This document shows positions 33,931-46,952 of a stretch of 64,000 nt of DNA, piece by piece. Every line of letters begins with the position of its first letter. Position 1 is the stretch's first letter. This stretch comes from Sthenelais limicola (Eukaryota > Annelida > Polychaeta > Phyllodocida > Sigalionidae). Made by a program: the position numbers and the translations under genes. Below the pieces are notes generated by a model. The model saw only the letters and a program-made list of their open reading frames with translations, did not search any database and was not told where the DNA came from. The DNA is taken from the NCBI GenBank assembly GCA_942159475.1, contig OW804094.1, positions 133,286,755-133,350,754 on the forward strand. Direction: 5' to 3'.

Positions 33931-35967
33931 ACTGTTCCATATACATTCCGAGTACTCGCGCCTCGTACCATTCACTCTCTCAATATGATCCTCAACTATG
34001 CCAGCTACTTACTACTCCCCCATTCAATAAGGGATAGCCACATGTCTCATGTGTGTACCTATCGCCCGCCAACATATGTTGAACACATAGTTATGCCCGT
34101 TATATAAACTCACCCTACCTTAAGTCCCCTATAAGTAGTGTTTAGTAATTTGACTCATGACGGAGATAATATTAACTTCTGGGATTTTATAGGTTCTTAT
34201 ACATCGACTCTTGAATGGCGAGACACGATTTTTCCCCTCCATTCAATTCATAACTTATGTATAACGAAAACCTTCATAATGTCCCAGATCGTGTTCGGCT
34301 GTAATTATATTGTGCCCAGTGGGTATACTTTATATAGAATAAAGAGGTAATAGGTATATAAAGAATTCTGAACGCATCCTCCCGGAACATATTGATCGTC
34401 AGTGCCAAGGAAATTCAGTCAGGGTAACCTTTAAGTTCTTTATATCGATTAATCAAAAGGAGTTCCACTGAAAATAATGAATTAGTTTTCTAAGTACACT
34501 ATACTTCTGCAGCTAAATTTCATGGTAAAAAGGATTAACTGAATAGACCGAGAAGCACTCCTATCAATCCCTGATAGAATCTGTGCATTTCTCTCTCGCT
34601 CTTTGCTATAAAACGAGCCAAGAAACGTGGTATGTGATTTTTAATTCATTGCTTAATTCGCTGCCTCTTGGTTATATCTATTCCTACACACACAACACAT
34701 ACCTTTGTTACAGAAAAATAAGTCCCTTCTCCTATCAATACATCAGAACCTAAGGCAATGGCAAAAAGCATCGTGCCCAGAAAGCAATGAAGCAGAACAA
34801 AGGTGAACCAGTGTGTGTATGTAGGCCTATATGAGGTCGGTACAGGAATACTGCTGGAGAACTATTGGCCAAACTTCAGTTTGGACTCCTCTATAGACAA
34901 TAGCTGGCGGCAAGCCAGCTCTAGATTCAATAATGTGAAAGCGCACTGCTCTCCTTACAGGCTGTACATATGGATGCGTCTTAAATTAATAATAGACGTT
35001 GTAAGTTTGTATAGCGAACAACAGGAAAGCCACTCCTAGCATGTCTTACTAGCATGCAGAAGAATGGAAGATAGGTCTGCTGTCATTCGCAAGTATCTAT
35101 AAGGCAATGGCAGGATAGAGGTAAATAAAGATGTTGCAAAAACAAACAAAAAAACAAAAACAAAAAAAAGTATCTATAAGGCACAATTGACGCCATTGGC
35201 TTATGATACGATATGAACAATTAAGCATTGATTCTCGGCATCCCCCAGACGTCAGAAATATATATACCGGATGGTAAGCCATATAGGCTTAACTCTTCCA
35301 AAAGCGGCGCTATTTTTCCCAAGTGTTGGCACGAAGACTATATATCTCCGATACGAGGTGTGCAGTGACTTGTAGTTCTGGCTCATTGATGGAAGGTATA
35401 GATTAGTTTATAAACCCGATCAAAGCTTACAATAGCTTATCTACAGTTGGATCATATTTAAACTTTGAGCGGAATTTTATGATCAGCTCCTCTATATACG
35501 TGGGACACATTCGGGACACAATGATTTCCCTCATTTAACCTCCGTTTATTAGAACTGTATAAGTTTGACATAATCCCTTGGGTAAAATTGCCACTCTTTA
35601 TCAGAAAAATACCATGTATATCAAAATCTAACTTTCTAACGATCATCGGGTTTTTGTTACAGGCATCTCTGGAAATCCCCATCAAAACTCGGGCAGCACA
35701 TCATTTATAATTCATGAGCATTAAGGAAGCGATAAAGTGTTTCAGGTAAATTGTTTGGTTACATCAATATTTTCTCGGAAATGCTAAATAGATCAACCCT
35801 GGTCGGCTTTGACATCAATAGCACAAACTATGGACTCTATTATAGGATTATACCTGCAAATAGTATAAACATGAAATTAGAATTAATATATAACTGAGAA
35901 TAAATCAATCTTAATTAGAATATGGCGCCCAGAGAAGCATTTGTGGGATCATTAGTCTAGGCCTAGA

Positions 35968-36121
35968 GTAGAAAGAGTCCCTCCAAACTGAGGATATAGC
36001 CTCTCGTTCTAAACCGCAAAATGCCATTATAATCCCATTAGGACGCCAGGAAAGCCATTAATTAGCGCAGTATGCGTCCAAACACTGACATATCATTCTT
36101 ATCTGATCTGAGAGGCTCTGA
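35968..36121 (-). repeat. Interspersed element, copy 2 (inverted partner 33779-33930)
   Basis: This is the reverse-complement partner of 33779-33930, lying 2 kb away. AGTCCCTCCAAACTG, AGCCTCTCG, GCAAAATGCCATTATAATCC and ATTAGCGCAGTA are the matching words. Confidence 0.85.
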
Positions 36122-37923
36122 GACTAGACTGTTTAGAAGAATGTAATGACAATGATTGATATGAATAATAAGTAGACGGAGCATATAATGACACCTATTA
36201 AGCTATATGAATATATGTGTGACTTTGTATACCAGAAAGCTATGATATATTCGTGTGCACCAGAAGTAAACATGCACAGCGCTGAATACTATATAGCGCA
36301 TGCAACGATGCAAACCTGCTCAAAACCTCATGTCATGAACAGGGTCAGTAATAACAGATACCAAAGGTTATAGGCGAGGTGTCTATTTGGTAACCGTGAT
36401 GGAAGAAATATCTTTTTGTTTTCTTTATGAAAATAAAGAGCCTGCCTTTATGCAAATATGAAATCACCAATTTGTGGAAAAGCCTTCTATCAAGATGATG
36501 TATTTAAAGTTGACTGATTTAATTCTCCAAACCCGGGAAGTGGGGATAGGGTTTTCGGTGTTGAGGAGGAAACCGGAGGAGGAAATAGTATAGTAAGAGG
36601 CATTTCTTTAAATACAGAACGTTCATATGGGATCGAATTGATGCGGTTACAAACAACACATTTATGGAAAATCACATTTTTTACTCAATCACTATTCAAG
36701 GTCTTTACTAAAAGATAATTTTACAAAAATGAATTTGAAGAACGATGGTCAGAATCACTTATAACAAAAAGAAGCTTGTATACAAAATTATATCCGAAAT
36801 GCGTTGCAATAATTTCTATAATGCTCTGTATCAAACCTACCTTAATTAGTCAGGTTAATTGTAGAATTCTTCCTCAGGCATTCCCTCAAGGACTCTAGCA
36901 CTTTATTATTGCAGTTGCAATCTTCATCTAAGTTTGGGCGCGCCTATAAAATGGGTATGCCTCCTGGCCTGGCCAATTTCTTAATTGTTGCTGACAGAAC
37001 AGCAGGGGACCTCTTCCCATGCTCCAGGCTAGGTTGCTTATCCTTTAAACCTAGGATTGTGCGGTGGCTCGCCAAAGAATGGTGCGATGATTGTCAAAAC
37101 CACAACAGCGATTCCCGGTGCAAGTGTAAATAAAGAACCGTACATTTGCATAATCCTGATTATTGTCTAAGCGGAGCTTTGAACTTTAAAGTCACTCCAA
37201 GATAATCTTATCTCCTGTATTGGGAATATGAAGATTTGTTTTTCGGTATAGCTGTTCAGGAATGCGGTTAGAGTATGTTTAGGACATGCCCTCATAAGAC
37301 AATTCCAGGTCAAGTTATGAGTTGTTTGTTGATGTTTCCTAAATAATCCAAGAAATTTAAGACAGAAGGCCTCAATTCGATTCAATTCCGACTTAAATGA
37401 AATTAGATTATGAGTGTTTGTTCTAGCTAAATTCGGCCATTGCATTAAATTAATCTCTCAGGGCCTCGTCAGGCTTCAATAACATTATAAGGCTTCTGGT
37501 TGTCGTAATAAGTGTTGAATTTCTTGAGTCTATAGTATGTCTCATGAACACAAAACTAATATCACCGGTATTTGAATCCCTTCATCCGTACTTCGTTATA
37601 TTATGTACCGTTGCTTAATAATGATCTCCCTTTAAATACTTTGTAAGTAGATCTATGTATTCATTCCAAATCTCCCTGAATTATGCTATTAGTCCGGGAC
37701 ATATAACTGAATGTAGATCGCAGCTTTCTCTAAATATCCAATGAAATAAGCAATGAAAAGCTTTTATGAATTATATCCTTGAAATAACGTTAAAAGATAT
37801 TTCAGTTAATTATATTATGTCCATTATACACTGCTCCAATCTTTTAATCCATCGTATCCCTTTTGGTGTGACTGGTTAAATAATAAAAATAGGCTGGTGT
37901 GCAGAACTTTACCTCCTCTCCAG

Positions 37924-38021
37924 CCGACGGCTGGAATCATAATGGGAGGGCTGTCGAGCATCCGATACCAGCCCGCGGCAGGTTAGGCTGTATGAGACGC
38001 TTACTGGAGGATCCGGTAGAG
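37924..38021 (+). other. Exon-like 98-nt segment of unknown gene
   Basis: A pyrimidine-rich acceptor (acctcctctccag) is followed by 98 GC-rich nt and a strong gtaagt donor at 38022. One frame (from 37926) is open for all 32 codons, reading DGWNHNGRAVEHPIPARGRL and on to LLEDPVE. Its base composition stands out from the AT-rich surroundings. I do not recognise the peptide. It could be a coding exon, a non-coding RNA exon or part of a repeat. Confidence 0.35.
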
Positions 38022-39143
38022 GTAAGTTATATACTATACCCACTCCCTCCTGGTAATCATTTCATAGTTTGAACAGCAACGCAGCTCAACAGGTATTCAG
38101 GATTCAACCTGACAGACACCTTTATTGAATTAGTTTTGGTACTGTGCAGTCAGCACTTGAGTGACTCATGCCAGGCTGTAAGTTTAGTTTAATTAGTGGT
38201 ACAACTTCATGCATGGCAGAATATAGAACTGTCATTAGGATATTGAGGTTCCTTAATTATCTCTATATTTAGCAAGCATCCATGGCTGGGGGAACTGGTT
38301 GTCATAATAATCCTCCGCATTAGGTTCTGGGAGTGAAGGATGAGCTCAGTAATCCACTTCTCTCTTTACCAGCAGATAAAAAGGTGCCCCAGTTCGCGTT
38401 ATCTCAGCACCAAAGGCTATGGGCATAGACTATGAAGACGCAGCCGCGGGTATGGGGGAATATGAAGCTGGGGTTAGCAGCTTTGCTTTGGTTGTAGCAG
38501 ACACTTGTTGGTTCTTGATGTGGTAGTGATGTGAAGTGTAGTAACAGATCAGCAGGAGACAGGCGTATTATCTTCAGAGTCTGCATGGACTCATGCAGTC
38601 TGGCCCACGGTGACCTAGTTACCTAGATATGTAGGTGAGCAGCTCAAAATAACTGCAAAGAGACAAAGTTAGAAGCAGCAGTAAGTAGTTATACTCGGAT
38701 ATGAGAGACGTAGAAGCCATACAGAATAATTCCTTACTCATAAACAACATCAATATACCAAATGAGTAAACAGACGCATGGAAACCATAGAGCCAATAAT
38801 ATTTATATTCAATTGTTCTCTTAAGGGGAAATACCGTGCTGCGTTAGGATTTACATTCTTATATATTCGTGTATGATTTGATTTCCAAATGATAGGTAAT
38901 TCTGAAATTATAGTAAATTTGAACCGCCACATTGGCATGTTGATAACGATACATAGAGTGGAGTGCTCGATCGTTTTCATGGACGATTAGCATTAATACT
39001 ATTAATGTCTTCCTCCCATCTATGAATAATACATAATATGTAAGTCACAGATGGGACAAAACAACTCCCATGGTATTAAGAAGAATATCTCCCTGGTTGA
39101 GCAACTCCTTTGGATGACATTAAACAATTTTCAATCAATCAAG

Positions 39144-39207
39144 GGACCTGTTGCATAAGGTCTTTTTTGCATGAGGTTCTTTGTAGTCTTTCTCATGCAA
39201 CAGGGCC
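39144..39207. repeat. Short foldback with GGNCCTGTTGCAT.AG arms
   Basis: The arm GGACCTGTTGCATAAG (39144-39159) and the reverse complement of 39192-39207 (GGCCCTGTTGCATGAG) differ at two of 16 bases. It is a 64-bp element, probably an end-to-end remnant of a small DNA transposon. A related GGGCCCGTTGCA word occurs at about 40888. Confidence 0.6.
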
Positions 39208-42200
39208 AATATGTACAAAAACTAGGTGAATATGTTATGTAACATTGCGTAAGCTAAGCATAATATTATATAATTAATTTTTATTATCAATAATTCAACT
39301 TTTGATTATGCTAATGAGATAGCAATATCACTGTGTACGCCACACATACCAAAGGATTGACCATCCTAATTTACATAACAACAGTGACCAATCACAGCTC
39401 GTCATCAAGGCGACGCCTCTATATAGCGTCACCAAGCGTCAATAAAGACAGTCTACACATATCACTCAATCTGAAAGGACTCGTCTTTCATTCTTTCTTT
39501 CTGTCCAATATATAAAATAGTATTACACAACAAATACTCACACTGAGGTTTTCTTTGAGCATCGGTCTTTGCTATCAATTTTCAAATTCGTTGGTCCACA
39601 AATTTTGATTTGCTATTTTGATAAAAGGACCTAGTTTTACAAATCAATGTTAACGCACCCAATACTGACATTTCCGCCCACTAACTTAATGACGGAAAAC
39701 ACACTTTCCGTCCATGAAGTGATGAAGTGTGTTCCTTTGATAATAAACTTAATTAAATTTCAGTATAATGTCAATTTTTATAATACAAAATTCTTCATTT
39801 CTTAATAGATTATCATGGAAGCCACTCTGAATGTAATAAAAATTGGATGCGACAACTATTGATTCTTTCATAGTTGTTCCATCTTTGCATGCGATATGAA
39901 AAGTTTAAAACACATTTCAGTGAATGAGGGTGTATTTTTCTAAGGTAATTCCACAATACTATAAGGGTAAAGTGTTCTTCTTATTGCCTAAATATGGATC
40001 ACAGTAAATAGATTTCAGAAGAGCTTCGGAAGATTTAATCTTTTTATGAATGCTCTGGGAAGTCCCTGAAAGATAGAACCATCACCCTCAGTGTGTCACA
40101 GCTCCAATCAAGATCGATATGTCAAGAACAATGCAGTGCCACTACACTCCTAATAAAACATCTTAAAATAACGCCATAATTCATGGCAGATGACTTCTTT
40201 TTGTATGCCACTGTTGAACTGAAGAAAAATCAAGTTTAGTCAGGCTGTACTGGATATATATGTAATTTTTCTAACTCCTTTTTGGAAATTACAATGACGC
40301 ACAACGCATTCATTATTTGACATTATATTGATAATAGATTGTTTGGGCCCGTGTTTGGGCAGAAAGTCTATGAAGTGTATCATGGATTTACGAACTTTAA
40401 ACATGTGGTTCCAGAATGGCGACATCAAACCAACACTTACGATCCACTTCACAATAAGGCTAGAACATTTTGTTGTGGATTAAAAGGTGACTTTGCCTAT
40501 CCCAGGGGCAAGATTAAGCCTAATTGCAAACATAAGAAGCCCTCAGCCAATGAATATAATGTGGACAATTGTAATTTATGTTCCCGCTACATTGGAGCGC
40601 GAGGCACCTCTAAAATATTCATGATATCTTTTTAGGAAATAGTTTCTAAAACGTTCACAGCGTCAATTATGTTATTGGAAAAAGAGGTTTCCTGTGCATG
40701 TTATAAAAAGCTTTAAAGGCCAGATCTCACGGAATAGTCCCCGGGCCAATACTCAGTCGCAAATCTCCTCAAGGATTATTTGGCCCAGGATCTGAGAGAG
40801 GACTTTCATCTAGTGGAAGGATCGGGTCGTGGTACTCCTCACCTCACGCCACCTTGTGTTGATTGTCATAACTAAAGTTTTTAGCCAGGGGCCCGTTGCA
40901 GAACATTTAGCAACGGAATTTGCTATACAGAAAATGCTAATTTGTATTCCTACAGTAGGAATTTCCAACCTAAGCAAAGGCAAATTTTAAGTAAGGATCT
41001 CTTATGCAAACATAGGCCCAATATGTATGGGTTTCTTTTTAAACTGTATTAACATGAATGTAACGTAATTTGTTTGATTGGAGAGATATGTGAGATCCAA
41101 CAACAGTCGTTATCATGGAACGGCTTTCTAATTGTAAAGGCTCTCAATGCATTAACGGCGTAATACATACATACTTTGAGTTATGACTGATTATGACGGG
41201 CCAGGCAATATCCCGGGTGTTACAATAATTGCTATGTTTAAATTTATTGCTATAAATAATATATTCATAGTCTGGCAAAGGATTATAAATACATTTAAAG
41301 GGCTTCAAGTAGCGGGTATTAACTGTACCGACGGTTAAACGTAAACAAATTTTAGATATTAATAATAGCTGGATGTATAAATAGACAATGCTTTACAATA
41401 AGGACCAATTGGTTGTATTGTATGTATTGTTCTCGAATAAAAGATTTGAATAGAAACGCAATAGAAGTTCTCAAATATTGGCTATTCAGCGGAGTAGATG
41501 TTATCAATGTTGCGCGATCATGTGAACAGTTTCTATTCAGTTATAACACACATCTGCCAAGAAGAACACGAATCAAACGGGAATTTGCTTTGAAAAGTCA
41601 ATGGTCTTGTCAAAAGAACAAGACTAAATTGAATTATCTTTATGAAGTTAGCTTTATATTGTTGGATTCATTTCTAGCAATAGAGGATCTGTGTGGCTCA
41701 AATGTAGCAAGAAAGTAACCAGTGAGAAGAATCAAGAATTCCTAACTCCTAACACGTTTTGAGGAAAATAGGGAATGTGAATACTATACATTCAATAATT
41801 GTTCAATTCGCTAGAAAAGTACACCTTCATTTGAGATCAATACCATTAGCTACTGCAATATTTTGATAGAAGATTTGCCACTGCCTGAGAAAACTATCCT
41901 TCCAGTTAAGAAATGTCTGACTTTTGTCTGGCACTATGACACAAAATGCTGTTAACCTTCTAAACAAATAATATTGCTCTACAGGTAAAAATTAAACAAA
42001 ACGTATCAAAGCACATTTTTTAAAGAGAAATAATAACCAGACAGCTGAAAAATAACTACGGGCTGTCTGCTTTCTTTTATGTTTTCGATGTCTCTCAGAA
42101 AAGCCTTGAATTCCCTATATGAGCGAATGCAAAGTCTGCAAGTCAAGACAAAGAAATGTGAAAGTTGTCACAGTAGATGGCAGCAACGATCCATTGTAGC

Positions 42201-45200
42201 GATAAGTCCTGCTTTTAATAGTCGACTATTCACCCTTTGATCGCAACTTATTTTCCCATGTTGGGTTTGGGCACAGATGATATTCAATTTCTCCGGGATA
42301 TATACCATTTTCTTGGTATATAATGATCGATTTTTACCGTAGAAGACCATCAGAAGCATTAAGAAATCACAACATTGTCTTTTTGTTTAAAAAGAAATCA
42401 TAATGATACAATGGTTTATGCTCATTCGGCATCCTGAGCATTCGTCACAAATAGAAATATTTGCAAGGAGATGTCTGTATTGGACACTTTATAGGCAATT
42501 TCCAATAATAAAATTCTTACAACCCCCCTCCTGTCTCCCACCCCCGAGAAAACTTGAAACAATTGATAATTATCGAGCAAACATTACTTGTTAAAAACGA
42601 AGGCATTCATATTGTTCGTTCATTTAGTAATTTGAAAACCATCACTGTACAAAGGCAGAGAACCATCGCCAGTCAATGACTGAGATGGTATTGTTACTCT
42701 ACTCACAAGCAATGTAAATACCACCAGGGGAGCTGGAATCCTCCCATTTGCTGGAGCTCCCCTCTGATTGGCTAGCATAATAGCAATAAAAGTTTTCTAA
42801 ATCTAAATCTACAAAAGTTTCACGCGAAATATTTGTCTTGCTTCTCCTCCTGACGCGGACGATTGGCATTCTATACCTATAGAAGTTTTGAAGGGTAAAA
42901 GATACTTTTTAAATATTGATTGTACTAGCTTGCCCTCGGCACAAACCGACATTATGGTCGGTTAATATGAAAAAATCTGGCCAGCATATGTCTGGAAAAC
43001 AAGAACTATAGGAGCTTAAGCTTCTGAAGGATACCAACTGCCACTAATGTGGAGCCTAAGAAGATGTTCCCTCTCACATGCAGCAATGTTTTTCTTGCGG
43101 ATAGAAGATACACAAAACTCCACGAATAACATGCTGAAGGGAGCTAGGATCCTGGACATTGATGGCGCCTGGGCATTCTATTTTTAAGGATAGATATATC
43201 TTTTAATATAATATTAATTATATAATGTCATATGATGAATAATTATATTTGGGTAGGTCTACTGGGAATAGTAATATACATTTATCTGCCAAATGTATGT
43301 CAATTAAATGTCAATTAAAAGAAATTAATGTCAATCCGAGGTAAAAAAAACCAACAACAATTAGAAACAAGAGAGGATTCAGGAGATTCAGGACAACAGG
43401 AGAATCAGGTATACTGATTCACTGATGAAGGAAAACAAATATTGCAATAACATAACATATGTGAGTTAGATTAACGCGTCCTAGGGCACTATATTGCAAT
43501 AACCGAATTTATAATCATGTGCTCTAGCAACCTGGTTATGTTAAAAGCATAACCTACATGTTGAGGCATGGACTTTTTATTAAAATCAAATACATGGCAG
43601 AGAATGCAATAACATTATGTAAACATAAAACAAATACATGCTTCTTTGTCTATAGACATTACTTCAACAAGATTATTCAACAATTAAATCTATTTCTGGA
43701 TATGAACCAATTATAAAGGAACATTTGAAAACTATCATTTGAGATGATTGTAGTAAGAGATAACATGTACGAATTTGGGATCAAATTATTCACTGACCGC
43801 GAAATGTTTCCTTGTACGGAAATTATTTTTAACACATCAAAAGGAACTTATTTAATATTGAACATGTTCATAATACCATTTGCTATTACAACCCACTCGA
43901 TATTATTCCCATTTATATATGTATGTTCATATATTCAGTCAATGTCATGTACAACTACACAATTCTGGTCAGGTAATAGAAACAGCTATAGAGATTGGCA
44001 TTTGGGTAAACAAGGTGCGATCACAAGCTTGGCTTTGCATAGCTTCGAGTTGATTGATTTGTCATAAATGAGGGCAGAGAAACACAAAATGTGATTCCTT
44101 TAACTCATCGATAACACCCGCCAATATAGATATCAATATTCTGTAGGCCTATTGCGAAAACCCAAACTTGAGATTCTGTATAGTTAAGATTTAAAAAAGG
44201 CCAGGTCAGGTTGCCTAGAAATGTACAATACAGAGATACATTTAGTAAATTCTCTAAATTGAGCTGAACAAAATAATAAATACTGTGTATACCTGAGTAT
44301 ATTTGGTATTGCGCTATTTAAAAGACGTGCTTGGTGATGTTGAATTGTATTTTGAACCTGTATCATTTGACAGGATTGATGAAGACAATTTGTACATTTT
44401 GTTACGTTCTGACCGAAGTTCAGGGACGTCATACGGCATAGAGGACAGCTGGTATATAGGGCCACATGTCCACATCTATTAATAGCATTCATTCTATATA
44501 ATGCAAATACCTGCTTCAATGGATATGTACCTTGTTTCTTGGAACTGGCAATATTTAAATATCGACCTCGTTACTTTGTAACAGTGGACTTATAATTCAC
44601 TAATAATTATCTTAGAATTCTTCATTTATTTATATATAATTCAAAATTATTTAATGTTATCATCAGAAAGCGGAACCTGGTCGGTATCCATGTTTTTATC
44701 TCAGACCTCGGGAAGTAATTTATTTTCTGACGTCACTGGTACATTAGTTTTTTTATCCTATATATTCAGATGAATAACACATAATAAAATTATAAATCAT
44801 ATACACACATATACACCCAGAAACATAATATTCCAAATTTAATATCATTCCATTTTTTTTTCATTTTCATTCTTCTTACCCCTCTTTTGACATATGGGCC
44901 CCAAGTTGGCAACGTAAAATTGTATATTCCTGTACTACCTCGATGTAACTTCCGACTTTATATCTCGCTATACTATTACAATGTGACATATTGAATAAAA
45001 AGGAACTCGTTGGGGCTCCCCAAAGAACGAAAACGAATATATCATAACAATTTCACATGCTGAGTGTATGTGATATTATAAAATAGATCTTGTGTACTTT
45101 ACACAGAGTACTTTCCATGTAAGTCACGTTGTCGAGTAAACCATAACACACTCATATGAGTGCGGTGAAATTGTTAGCGTGGATTATGATCCAAAAATAT

Positions 45201-45615
45201 TTATTTAAGTTACTTATTCTAGTAAAAACATGGTCACATCATTCTGAAACCTCGAATAAGCTCGATTTGGAGAGGAAGCTTATTTCTTTTGACATGTTTA
45301 CCTTTTGTTAAAGCTATACAGGCAAGTATGGAGGATCACAATAAGGGTTTAGTAGTGGACGGGATTACATGATCTATTAAGTAAAGAAATTCTCTAAGAT
45401 GAATTGGGGAATGTATGGATTGTTGTAGATCCAAATACTTTAACGTAATGGAAGCATATGCAGGAAATTTATTATAATGTGTAAAGGTTGGGACATTGTC
45501 ATAGTGGCTGTGGCTGGGAGAGAAATTCTGGGGATTAAACAGTTTATTCCAGACCATCAACATAATATACAGATCGTTGACTTATTCACTCATCGTTTAT
45601 ATCTTTAGTTCAGTA

Positions 45616-45853
45616 TATGGGTCAGATTTTCAGAAAATGTACAATTGGCAGCTGTACACATTTAGTAAATTTTGCTTAATTAGGCTGTAGTTTGGTCAAT
45701 AGGTCAATTAAAGTATAGTTGGCATTGCATTGATTCTAGTAATGTGTTTGGTTAGGTTAAACTGCATTTTAAACTTTATTTTTGTCTGAAATTTGGATTA
45801 TTTGAGAGCACTTGGGAAGGTGAATTGTACATTTTCTGAAAATCCGACCCATA
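45616..45853. mobile_element. MITE-like element with 31-bp terminal inverted repeats
   Basis: The left arm (45616-45646, TATGGGTCAGATTTTCAGAA...) and the reverse complement of the right arm (45823-45853) match at 30 of 31 bases. The 238-bp element has no coding capacity. The near-identity of the arms suggests recent activity or gene conversion. Confidence 0.85.
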
Positions 45854-46043
45854 ATTATTACTAGTATACACAATAGTATAACAATGTTACGTAATAGCGG
45901 TGCGTCACCACAGCTGTTAATTTTTGCTTTTTGAAAAGAATCTGTACTGAAAATGTGGATGAGGAAAACACCCATTAAGTTATCTCCCGATGATATGTCG
46001 CCCAGAAATAAAATATAAATATATGCCCATTTCAAACGACAGA

Positions 46044-46049
46044 TTTATT
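46044..46049 (-). promoter_or_regulatory. Candidate polyadenylation signal for the 47-kb gene
   Basis: AATAAA on the - strand lies about 0.9 kb downstream of the stop at 46953-46955. Plausible but unproven. Confidence 0.3.
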
Positions 46050-46952
46050 CAATAAGTTGCTACAAATAATGAAATTCATTCAAATATTATGAACACAGGG
46101 ACAAATCAAAGACGTGTTTCAAGGATTCATAATTCTTAATCACATGAATAAAATTATCTGAAATATGGAGGTATATTTTTCCTCGAGGGGCCACTAAAGG
46201 AATTTAGAGCAAATTTCCAATGTTAGATCACAGTGTATTTAGGTATAAAACTCCTTTTGACCCCACTAGTCTTAATTCGGGACTACATAACCGGTACCAA
46301 AGGGGAAAAAGTGAGAAATTACAGGGCATGAATAGGAGAAATCTCCCAAAGACATTGATTCTTCCTGTTTGAAGTTTTTGGTAAGAGAAACTTTTAACAC
46401 TTGAAGCAATGAAACTTGTGTTGGGTGAGTCTGGACAAGTAGCTTTTCTCTGACTTCAAAGAATTGGTATCAAAGAACTGAATTAAGGGGGCTTTCAACC
46501 TCCTATATGTTAAGCCATTCAGCTAGGGAGGAACAATTTAAGTCCACTCAAGGATCCTTGGCAAGTTCAACACTTGGGAGCAATTTTGAGTCCTGGGATC
46601 CCACGATAGTCCTTTTAACATTAGAGTGAAGATTTGCTGAACAATTATTTAATGGTCATCAATATAGAACAATCAGTCTCTGAAAAGTTGACGGAGGAGG
46701 TCATCTTCGAGATTATGGTTGGTAGGAATGAAACCAAGAACAGAAAATCCACATGAAAATATTAAATACAACAGTGGAATAGTTGTACGTCCCCAGCTAA
46801 TGGACACTCAGTCAATGATTTCAGGAAAGTCTTTCGTGGAATGAGGAAATATTACCTTTTAGTGCATCAAGACACTCACTCCTCCTTCTGTATATGAATT
46901 CACACTTCTCCTCAATCCATACCCTATCCAGTCCGCTATAAGTGTCAGCTCT

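Larger units (their letters stand above)
36122..46043. other. Intergenic or upstream region, no gene recognised
   Basis: Many short reading frames of 60-110 codons are scattered here, none with recognisable domains or codon pattern, and their number is as expected by chance. Supported items are an exon-like segment at 37924-38021, a small foldback (39144-39207), a 9-bp stem hairpin (42726-42763) and a MITE-like element at 45616-45853. Confidence 0.5.

Noticed and set aside
42726..42763. Hairpin AGGGGAGCT...AGCTCCCCT, considered as a structured RNA or terminator
   Set aside because: The stem is only 9 bp with a 20-base loop, and no transcript or family pattern supports it.
43744..44067. 107-codon plus-strand frame, and similar 98-111-codon frames at 40339, 41413 and 44184
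   Set aside because: No domains, no splice support, scattered on both strands with repeat-like flanks. Chance.
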